Assembly (NCBI GenBank): GCA_028699715.1
Contig: JAQVUC010000088.1
Span: forward strand, 1-5,636
Source: Anaerolineaceae bacterium
GTDB taxonomy: Bacteria > Chloroflexota > Anaerolineae > Anaerolineales > Anaerolineaceae
Direction: 5' to 3'
DNA: 5,636 nt
The notes beneath the pieces are model-generated. The model ran no database searches. It saw only the letters and a list, made by a program, of their open reading frames with translations, and had not been told where the DNA came from. Position 1 is the stretch's first letter. Each line of letters opens with the position of its first letter. Of this stretch, positions 1-5,089 are shown in pieces. The translations under genes and the position numbers were made by a program.

Positions 1-1
1 T

Positions 2-1603
2 GACCCCAAGATCGGGAAGGTCGGCCACAATGCCAAATTCGACCTGATTGCTTTGCATCAGGCAGGCTTTGAAGTGACTCCCATCGTTTTTGACACCATG
101 ATAGCGGAATGGCTGATCAACCCCACCTCCCGCAATTTGGGCTTAAAAGGGCTGGCGCTGACCCGCCTGGATTACCAAATGACTGAAATCGAAGAACTGA
201 TTGGCAAGGGCAAGTCTCAAATTAGCATGGCGGAAGTGCCGATCGAAGAAGCCGGCCCCTACGCCGCTGCTGACGCGGTCATGACCCTGAGACTGGTGCA
301 GCCTTTAGAAGAAGACCTTAAAGCCCACGAAGCTGAAAAGCTCAATCGGGAGATCGAAATCAAACTCATCCCTATCCTGGCTGAAATGGAAGAAGCCGGC
401 ATCCTGCTCGACGAAGCCCTTTTTGAAAGCTTCTCCAAAGAACTGGAAGGTGAAGTGGAACGCCTCACGACCGAAGCTTATCGTCTGGCTGGGGAGGAAT
501 TCAACCTCAACTCCACTCAACAGCTATCGGATATCCTTTTTGGTAAATTGGCTTTAGAGCCGCCAGACCGGTCCAAAAAGACCAGCAGCGGCAAGTTCTC
601 CACCTCAGCTGACGTGCTTGAAGCGATGAGAGGTTCCCATCAGATAGTTGACGTCATCCTGGAATACCGGGAGCTTTCCAAATTGCAATCCACCTACGTG
701 GATGCCCTGCCCAACCAGATCAACCCGAAAACTGGACGGGTGCACACGACCTTCAACCAGACTGGAACGGTCACCGGCAGGTTAGCCTCTCAGAACCCGA
801 ACCTGCAAAACATCCCCACCCGCACTGAAATTGGCAGAAAGGTACGCCAGGGTTTCATCGCCGCGCCGGGCACAAAGTTGCTGGCGGTCGATTATTCACA
901 GGTTGAGCTGCGCATCGTGGCGCATCTGGCGCAGGACAAAGCCATGATGAACGCCTTCAGCGAGGGGCAGGACATCCACGCTGCAACCGCGGCCGCGATT
1001 GAGGACGTGCCTTTGGAAGAGGTCACCAAGCAACAGCGCCGGCATGCCAAAGCCATCAATTTTGGCCTGATCTACGGCATGAGCCCCTATGGACTGACCC
1101 GTACAACAGACCTGACCCTGGCAGAGGCGGAAAACTTTGTCAAGGAATACTTCCGCGAGTTCCCGGGCGTCAAAGCCTGGCTGGATAAAACCCGCCTGGA
1201 CGCGACTCGCAAAGGCTATGTTGAGACACTGCTTGGGCGCAAGCGCTATTTCCCTGCCCTGGCCGCTGGCACCAATTACATGGTCAGGCAGCGCGAAGAG
1301 CGCGAGGCCATTAACGCGCCAGTCCAGGGCACAGCCGCCGACATCATCAAGCTGGCTATGATCCGCCTGCCAGATGCCTTGGAAAAAGAAGGGCTCAAAA
1401 CCCGCATGATTCTGCAGGTACATGACGAGTTGATTTTTGAGGTACCGGAAGAAGAATTGGAGCAAGCCATGCGTGTGGTCACGGAGGAAATGGAGAACGC
1501 CTTTGAACTTTCCGTTCCCCTGGTGACCGAAGCCCGCGTTGGCAGCAACTGGGGAGAACTGACCGTGGTTGACGCCGACCTAACAATGCCATTGGACCTA
1601 TAG
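2..1603 (+). CDS. polA: DNA polymerase I, 3' part (exonuclease end plus full polymerase domain)
   Basis: Family A DNA polymerase, acting in Okazaki fragment maturation and repair synthesis. The frame is open from base 2, so the TTG at 53 is not the start; the 5' nuclease domain and first exonuclease motif lie off the left edge. In the 533-residue fragment, the 3'-5' exonuclease domain keeps N10xxxD14 (HNAKFD, like E. coli N420/D424) and Y87xxxD91 (PYAAAD, like Y497/D501), which suggests working proofreading. The polymerase domain carries TGRLASQNPNLQNIP (fragment 258-272), motif A DYSQVELR (D297), O-helix RRxxKxxxFxxxY (R346, K350, F354, Y358), REEREAINAPVQGTAAD (431-447) and motif C QVHDE (H474, D475). 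Phe at the 762-equivalent position is the common state. The C-terminus continues about 12 residues beyond the usual SNW ending. It is convergent with dnaA, with a repeat-filled gap between them and no clear + strand terminator. Confidence 0.97.
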   Translation, partial: DPKIGKVGHNAKFDLIALHQAGFEVTPIVFDTMIAEWLINPTSRNLGLKGLALTRLDYQMTEIEELIGKGKSQISMAEVPIEEAGPYAAADAVMTLRLVQPLEEDLKAHEAEKLNREIEIKLIPILAEMEEAGILLDEALFESFSKELEGEVERLTTEAYRLAGEEFNLNSTQQLSDILFGKLALEPPDRSKKTSSGKFSTSADVLEAMRGSHQIVDVILEYRELSKLQSTYVDALPNQINPKTGRVHTTFNQTGTVTGRLASQNPNLQNIPTRTEIGRKVRQGFIAAPGTKLLAVDYSQVELRIVAHLAQDKAMMNAFSEGQDIHAATAAAIEDVPLEEVTKQQRRHAKAINFGLIYGMSPYGLTRTTDLTLAEAENFVKEYFREFPGVKAWLDKTRLDATRKGYVETLLGRKRYFPALAAGTNYMVRQREEREAINAPVQGTAADIIKLAMIRLPDALEKEGLKTRMILQVHDELIFEVPEEELEQAMRVVTEEMENAFELSVPLVTEARVGSNWGELTVVDADLTMPLDL

Positions 1604-1630
1604 CAAAGCCATCTTTCGCAAATCGGATAG

Positions 1631-1793
1631 CGGATGGAGCAAGCCAAAGTCTTGTTGGAAGGCATTGCTGATTAAGCAAGATCTTTTCGTACGGGAGGGG
1701 TTTACTCCTCCCGCTGAGTTGATTACTTCAAAAAATCTTCGGATATAAAAAATCTTCTTAGCAAGAATTTCAATATTGTATGAAATGGCTTTC
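1631..1793 (+). repeat. Degenerate repeat unit, copy 1, with GC-rich hairpin
   Basis: First of two adjacent related units filling the polA-dnaA gap. It opens with CGGATGGAGCAAGCC (1631-1645), which recurs exactly at 1794-1808. Its core, 1688-1716, matches 1876-1904 at 28 of 29 positions. Within the core, CGGGAGGGG (1692-1700) pairs with CTCCTCCCG (1705-1713) around a TTTA loop, including one G-T pair. A weaker shared tail follows: A-rich, then TTCGGAT, A-rich, then GCAAGAAT (about 1730-1768 against 1922-1959). No U-tract follows the hairpin on the + strand, so it is not a standard intrinsic terminator for polA. The boundaries are my choice, set by the recurring opening motif. It resembles the short palindromic interspersed repeats (REP/MITE-like) found in many bacterial genomes; membership of a genome-wide family is inference. 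Confidence 0.7.
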
Positions 1794-1970
1794 CGGATGG
1801 AGCAAGCCCCATCCGTACGGAAAAGCTTTAAACATCGGGAACAATTACCCAAAAAATTATTTCGCAAGCCCCATCCGTACGGGAGGGGTTTACTCTTCCC
1901 GCTGGATGCTAAACTTTCTTTAAAAAAGATTCGGATAAAAAAAGTCGGCCGGCAAGAATCCTTACACAAT
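1794..1970 (+). repeat. Degenerate repeat unit, copy 2, with GC-rich hairpin
   Basis: Second unit, immediately following the first. After the shared opening CGGATGGAGCAAGCC it holds a partial internal duplication: GCAAGCCCCATCCGTACGG occurs exactly at 1802-1820 and again at 1864-1882. The second occurrence leads into the hairpin core (1876-1904), while the first breaks off after CGTACGG. The core hairpin pairs CGGGAGGGG (1880-1888) with CTCTTCCCG (1893-1901) around TTTA. The single base change from copy 1 (C1708 to T1896) turns a G-C pair into G-T on the + strand, but would give A-C on the - strand. This hints that, if the hairpin matters as RNA, the + strand form is the one kept. The unit ends a few bases before the dnaA stop codon. 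Confidence 0.7.
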
Positions 1971-1977
1971 TAACTGT

Positions 1978-3327
1978 CTAAACACTAAGAGCATGGCTTT
2001 GCAGCTGGCCTTTGAGCTGCAGGATCTGTTTGCGGGTGCGGTCATCGCTCTCGATCAGCTCAGCCACCTTGTCACAGGCGTACATGACCGTGGTGTGATC
2101 GCGACCACCTAATTCTTCCCCGATGCGAGGCAGAGAAACGCCACCCAATTCCCTCAGCAGGTACATTGCCACCTGTCGCGGAAAGGCGATGTCTCGTGCC
2201 CGGCTGCGCCCGGTCAGACTGTTGATACTGATGTTAAAAAATTCCGAAACTGTCTCAAGCACATACTCCGGGGTGATACTGCTGGGCTGGGGTAAAAAGT
2301 CCGAGAGTGCCCGTTCAGTCAGGCTGAGAGTCAGATCCTGACCGCTAAGCTGCGAGAAAGCCAAAACCCGGTTCCAGGCGCCTTCGAGCTCGCGCACATT
2401 GGTTTGGATCAGCGCGGCAATGCGTTCGATCACCGCTTCAGGAACTTGCACATCCAACTTTTCAGCTTTGCTGTGCAGGATGGCCAGTCGGGTTTCATAA
2501 TCAGGAGCCTGCATATCAACCGTCAGCCCCCACTCAAAACGGGAGCGCAAGCGTTCTTCCAGGGTGCTCATAGCTTTTGGCGATCGGTCAGAAGTCATCA
2601 CAATCTGTTTATCCTGCCCGTATAAAGCATTGAAAGTGTGGAAAAATTCTTCCTGGGTTGAATCTTTGCCGGCTATGAATTGAATATCATCGATCAGCAG
2701 CACATCCACCTGGCGGTATTTTTCGCGGAAGGCGGCGGTTGTCTTCGTGCGAATGGCGTAGACCAGGTCATTGGTAAATTCTTCAGAGGATACATATAAA
2801 ACCTGTTTGCCCTGCTGCAAAACAGCGTTGCCGATGGCATGCAGCATGTGAGTTTTGCCCAATCCCACACCGCTGTAGATAAAAAGCGGGTTGTAGGCTC
2901 TGGCCGGGTTCTCGGCCACCGCCTGGCAGGCGGCGTGGGCAAGCCGATTAGCCGATCCAACCACAAAATTGTCAAAGCGATAGCGTGCGTTCAGGTGGGT
3001 ATCGTAGGAATCTTTCTCAACAGGCTGGGGCTTTCTTGCCGCCGTTACCGTCTCTTCCGCCATTTCAACCTGCGGGGCAGACCATACTTTGAATTCAACA
3101 GCCACCGGTCTGGCCATCATCCCTGAGAGCTTGTTGACCACGGTGCTCTTCAAGCGGCTGTCCAACCAGTCACAGGCATAAGCGTTCCCGGCACCCAAAG
3201 CGAAGGTGCCAGACTCGTCCTCAAAAGAGATCAGTTGAGTGTTCTTTACCCATGTATCAAAAGAAGCTTTGCTAAGCTCCATTTGTAATTGTCCGATTGT
3301 TGCCTGCCATGCTTGTTGAGCATTCAT
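1978..3327 (-). CDS. dnaA: Chromosomal replication initiator protein DnaA
   Basis: AAA+ ATPase that binds origin DnaA boxes, opens the duplex and recruits the helicase. The 449 residues match the usual 440-470. Domain I (about 1-80) contains the conserved FDTWV at 23-27, and domain II (about 83-114) is a short variable linker. Domain III has the P-loop SGVGLGKT (152-159, K158), Walker B LLIDD (210-214), sensor 1 TSDR (245-248), LEERLRSRF with likely arginine finger R263, and sensor 2 RELEGAWNR (R312). Domain IV has FPRQVAMYL (382-390) and the DNA-binding signature GGRDHTTV (407-414). The first P-loop glycine is Ser152, an oddity. I chose ATG 3327 because GGGAG lies 7 nt upstream and homologues begin near this point; the frame also stays open to a TTG at 3360. 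It is convergent with polA, and neither dnaN nor recF is adjacent. Confidence 0.97.
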   Translation of the reverse strand: MNAQQAWQATIGQLQMELSKASFDTWVKNTQLISFEDESGTFALGAGNAYACDWLDSRLKSTVVNKLSGMMARPVAVEFKVWSAPQVEMAEETVTAARKPQPVEKDSYDTHLNARYRFDNFVVGSANRLAHAACQAVAENPARAYNPLFIYSGVGLGKTHMLHAIGNAVLQQGKQVLYVSSEEFTNDLVYAIRTKTTAAFREKYRQVDVLLIDDIQFIAGKDSTQEEFFHTFNALYGQDKQIVMTSDRSPKAMSTLEERLRSRFEWGLTVDMQAPDYETRLAILHSKAEKLDVQVPEAVIERIAALIQTNVRELEGAWNRVLAFSQLSGQDLTLSLTERALSDFLPQPSSITPEYVLETVSEFFNISINSLTGRSRARDIAFPRQVAMYLLRELGGVSLPRIGEELGGRDHTTVMYACDKVAELIESDDRTRKQILQLKGQLQSHALSV

Positions 3328-3334
3328 GCGGTGA

Positions 3335-3339
3335 CTCCC
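3335..3339 (-). promoter_or_regulatory. Ribosome binding site of dnaA
   Basis: On the - strand GGGAG lies 7 nt before the ATG at 3327. This spacing is good for a Shine-Dalgarno site, and it decides in favour of this start over the in-frame TTG at 3360. Confidence 0.75.
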
Positions 3340-3499
3340 AAAGCGTATTCTGTTACCCAAACACCGACGTTAAAAAATGTGATCGGTTAGGCGGTAAGCG
3401 ATTCACTCTTACAGGTCCAGCTTCTTGATTTGAAAAGTGAATGTTCAAATTCTATCACCTCAAGCCAGGCTTTTTGCCGATTTTGTCTTAAAATGTTTG

Positions 3500-3557
3500 A
3501 ACTCTTTAAGGTTTCAGGTTTTCCGACTCTTTCCTTAAGAAATTCAAAATAAGAGTT
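3500..3557 (-). repeat. Nested inverted repeat in the presumed dnaA leader
   Basis: AACTCTT at 3500-3506 is the exact reverse complement of AAGAGTT at 3551-3557. Inside it, TTAAGG (3506-3511) is complementary to CCTTAA (3533-3538), sharing one base with the outer arm. As - strand RNA this could form an imperfect hairpin of about 58 nt in the dnaA 5' leader. The arms are AT-rich and the loops large, so stability is uncertain. It does not end in a U-tract. Confidence 0.4.
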
Positions 3558-3595
3558 GGTATAAATTTTAAACATTCAAACCTAAATAGCAGGAC

Positions 3596-3623
3596 TTGAC
3601 GACTTATTATACCCCCATATATT
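3596..3623 (+). promoter_or_regulatory. Promoter-like sequence reading away from dnaA
   Basis: TTGACG (3596-3601, 5 of 6 to the sigma-70-type -35) is followed after 16 bp by TATATT (3618-3623, 5 of 6 to TATAAT). A start near 3630 would be expected. No + strand protein gene follows, but an intrinsic terminator does (3717-3747). In AT-rich DNA such matches also arise by chance. Confidence 0.35.
3606..3611 (-). promoter_or_regulatory. Possible -10 element of the dnaA promoter
   Basis: The - strand reads a perfect TATAAT here, pointing at dnaA. At 16-19 bp upstream there is no good TTGACA (the 17-bp candidate is AAACCA), so it would depend on an activator or be a chance match. If used, it implies a leader of about 270 nt before the start codon. 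The imperfect palindrome at 3613-3627 abuts its upstream side. Confidence 0.3.
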
Positions 3624-3627
3624 GGGG
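3613..3627. repeat. Small inverted repeat CCCCA-N5-TGGGG type, possible operator
   Basis: The + strand reads CCCCATATATTGGGG, with 5-bp arms CCCCA and TGGGG around ATATT-like centre bases. It overlaps the -10 of the + strand promoter-like sequence and lies directly upstream of the - strand TATAAT. A protein bound here could affect both. No specific regulator can be named. Confidence 0.35.
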
Positions 3628-3644
3628 TTGGTTTGTAATTTACG

Positions 3645-3664
3645 CTAATCTACCCGGTAATTAG
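3645..3664. repeat. 20-bp near-palindrome
   Basis: The left arm CTAAT-c-TACC and right arm GGTA-ATTAG are exact complements over 9 bp, apart from one extra C (3650) in the left arm and one central C (3655). The one-base centre suits a DNA operator better than an RNA hairpin, although a shorter hairpin is possible if the central pairs open. Confidence 0.45.
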
Positions 3665-3716
3665 TGGTACAAATACTTGATTTGAGGAGCTGTTTTTTTG
3701 GGCTGTTTTTTCTGAT

Positions 3717-3747
3717 AGTAATGCAAGTATTGGCATTAACTTTTTTT
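3717..3747 (+). terminator. Intrinsic terminator on the + strand
   Basis: AGTAATGC (3717-3724) pairs with GCATTAACT (3733-3741) with one bulged A (3739) around the loop AAGTATTG, and T3742-3747 follow. The stem is only moderately GC-rich, but the U-tract is good. Read on the - strand the hairpin is followed by CTATCAG, with no U-tract, so it would not terminate the oxidoreductase operon. Its orientation stops transcripts moving from the dnaA side toward the oxidoreductase gene. Confidence 0.5.
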
Positions 3748-3775
3748 GAGAATTAAATCTACACGCCAAAATCTC

Positions 3776-5086
3776 TTAATTTTCGAGCATTAGTTTTGCT
3801 GCCCTGCGACCGATTTCAACAGCAAAATTTGTGCCCCTGTCCCAGGGGTAAACCTGGCTCATACTTGCAAACCAAAGCCCATCAATTGGGGTCTGCAGCG
3901 AGGGAATATTTTTGCTGTGATCCAGCAAAGGAATCGGCTGGGCGTAGCCTGTTTTGCTGACCCAGGCCTTTTTGACCCAGTCTGCTTCGAACTTTGGATT
4001 GATCTTTTTCAAATGAGGCAAAAATTCATCCAGCAGTTCCTGGTCTGACTTGGAGAAGTTGGGATGATCTTTCTCCAGGTAATCGCCAATGTAGATAATG
4101 TGGTCGCCGCCAAAGTATTCCGGTTTGAGAAAGTTGGTATGCTCGACCAGGGAGAGGAAGGGGTAGCCGGCTTGCTTGGGGATGTTGTACCAATAGTAGC
4201 CATCCGGTGAGAGCGGGTGTTTGAGTGAGAGGGTCATCACCACCGCGCCCATGTGGTTCAGCTTCAACAGTTCCCCCAGGTAATCCTGAGGCAGGTCAGG
4301 GGCGAGTTTTGCCATCAGCCCAGGCGATAGCGTCACCAGCACCTGGTCAAAGCCTTCGCTTTGCTCATCCCCTGTTTGCACATCAAGTCGGCCCAGTGGG
4401 TTTTTGCTGATCTTGTTGACGGATTGCTTGTATCGAATTTGAACCCCATCTTCAGTCAATTTCCGGGCAAATTTATCGGCAAAACGTTGAAATCCGCCTT
4501 CAAAGGTGCCCAGCCGGGTGGTGCGTACATGCAAACGGGCCCACATCCAGGCCATATTGACTTTGTCTGACCAGTTTTCGCCAAACTTGCCATCCAGCAT
4601 GGGTTTCCACATGCTTTCAAATACAAAATTACCAGCTTTGGAGCGCATCCATTGCTCAGTTGTCACCTTTTCCAGGGGTTTCCAGTTCTTTGTGAACCGT
4701 AAATAAAGACCGACCAAACCAAAGCGAATTTTATTAATGCCCCAGCCCAAACCGGGGTAGAGCAAGGCCGCTTTGATTGAGTCGAACGGATAAAACTTGC
4801 CCTTGTGGTACATCACGCTGACCGGTTTGGGGAATAGGACCTGGTCTGACCAACCCAGTTCCTCGATCAAGCCCAGCAGATGAGCATCGCTCTGAAACCA
4901 GTGGTGATAAAAACGCTCGACCGACCAATCCCAGTGCTCTTCTTTGAAACCTGAAGCCAAACCACCCGGGTTGCCGCTGGCCTCAAAAACAACCACTTCA
5001 TGCCCGGCCTTGATTAAATCCAAGGCTGCGCTCAAGCCGGCAAAACCAGCCCCGATCACAGCAATTTTGCGATTCTTATCCGTCAT
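3776..5086 (-). CDS. FAD-dependent oxidoreductase of the amine oxidase/phytoene desaturase-like fold
   Basis: 436 residues, probably cytosolic or membrane-peripheral; no signal peptide or clear membrane segment. The N-terminal Rossmann dinucleotide fold is unmistakable: VIGAGFAGLSAALDLI with G12, G14 and G17, and the ribose-binding acid E35 in VVVFEA. The family's second motif follows as NPGGLASGF (39-47). A central, aromatic-rich substrate-binding part (about 50-300) contains FYHHWF (59-64) and FGENW (168-172). The C-terminal FAD-contact region is GLWFASMSQVYPWDRGTNFAVEIGRRAA (403-430), where flavin-binding relatives carry G-A-I-x-S-G-rich helices. The fold is shared by protoporphyrinogen oxidases, carotenoid desaturases and UDP-galactopyranose mutase, so substrate and even net redox chemistry are open. 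AAGGA precedes the ATG by 8 nt and overlaps the end of the upstream gene. The 3-bp gap to the membrane-protein gene suggests coupled translation and a joint, perhaps envelope-lipid, role (inference). Confidence 0.9.
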   Translation of the reverse strand: MTDKNRKIAVIGAGFAGLSAALDLIKAGHEVVVFEASGNPGGLASGFKEEHWDWSVERFYHHWFQSDAHLLGLIEELGWSDQVLFPKPVSVMYHKGKFYPFDSIKAALLYPGLGWGINKIRFGLVGLYLRFTKNWKPLEKVTTEQWMRSKAGNFVFESMWKPMLDGKFGENWSDKVNMAWMWARLHVRTTRLGTFEGGFQRFADKFARKLTEDGVQIRYKQSVNKISKNPLGRLDVQTGDEQSEGFDQVLVTLSPGLMAKLAPDLPQDYLGELLKLNHMGAVVMTLSLKHPLSPDGYYWYNIPKQAGYPFLSLVEHTNFLKPEYFGGDHIIYIGDYLEKDHPNFSKSDQELLDEFLPHLKKINPKFEADWVKKAWVSKTGYAQPIPLLDHSKNIPSLQTPIDGLWFASMSQVYPWDRGTNFAVEIGRRAAKLMLEN

Positions 5087-5089
5087 CCT

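Larger units (their letters stand above)
3630..3747 (+). ncRNA. Candidate small RNA, about 118 nt, family not recognised
   Basis: The interval runs from the predicted start of the + strand promoter-like sequence to the end of a + strand intrinsic terminator. It carries no convincing reading frame. Possible structure includes a near-palindrome (3645-3664), a small hairpin CAAAT-ACTTG-ATTTG (3670-3684) and the terminator hairpin. AATACTTG (3672-3679) is the exact complement of CAAGTATT (3724-3731), which spans the terminator loop. The hairpin loop could therefore kiss the terminator loop, or the pairing could replace the terminator stem. It ends 28 nt short of the oppositely oriented oxidoreductase gene. 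It could instead be an insulating terminator with no dedicated RNA. No known RNA family is recognised. Confidence 0.25.
3328..3775. other. AT-rich intergenic region upstream of dnaA, structured, no convincing protein gene
   Basis: This 448-bp gap separates the stop of the FAD oxidoreductase gene from the dnaA start, both on the - strand. It is visibly richer in A and T than the genes. Five TTTGAA hexamers, counting both strands, fall within 152 bp: + at 3429-3434 and 3496-3501, - at 3444-3449, 3543-3548 and 3575-3580. A 10-bp direct repeat CTTGATTTGA occurs at 3424-3433 and 3676-3685, and GCTGTTTTTT occurs twice, 13 bp apart (3689 and 3702). It should contain the dnaA promoter and leader. By eye I find no TTATNCACA-type DnaA boxes, so I do not call it an origin. 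Confidence 0.6.

Noticed and set aside
896..1465. 189-codon open frame on the - strand inside polA
   Set aside because: It lies wholly opposite the conserved polymerase motifs A, B and C. Its translation resembles no family and there is no convincing ribosome site, so it is a shadow of polA.
1745..1767. Weak - strand hairpin TTCTT-GCT-AAGAA followed by GATTTTTT as the dnaA terminator
   Set aside because: The stem is five pairs, nearly all A-T, and lies over 200 bp beyond the dnaA stop. It is possible but too weak to list.
1688..1904. CRISPR array or intrinsic terminators made by the paired hairpin cores
   Set aside because: There are only two full cores, separated by about 160 bp that are themselves partly repeated, so this is not a CRISPR. 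No U-tract directly follows either hairpin on the + strand.
1598..1969. 123-codon - strand frame across the polA-dnaA gap, and a 65-codon + strand frame at 1776-1973
   Set aside because: Both simply translate the repeat units (recurring PYG-rich pieces), begin or end arbitrarily within them, and lack a recognisable domain. The + frame needs a TTG start.
2839..3126. 95-codon + strand frame inside dnaA, and similar frames opposite the oxidoreductase gene (4225-4706, 4944-5249)
   Set aside because: All are fully overlapped by conserved genes on the other strand and have no recognisable domains.
3325..3360. Longer DnaA starting at TTG 3360
   Set aside because: It adds 11 residues (beginning MGNRIRFGSHR) not seen at the start of domain I. 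ATG 3327 has a well-placed GGGAG.
3387..3575. 62-codon - strand frame in the gap upstream of dnaA
   Set aside because: It has an ATG with only a weak AGG upstream, no recognisable family and AT-driven composition, and it overlaps the TTTGAA cluster and inverted repeat. More likely leader sequence than a gene, but expression data could change that.
3328..3775. Canonical oriC
   Set aside because: It is AT-rich and next to dnaA, but by eye it contains no TTATNCACA-type boxes on either strand. The TTTGAA cluster alone is not enough to call an origin.
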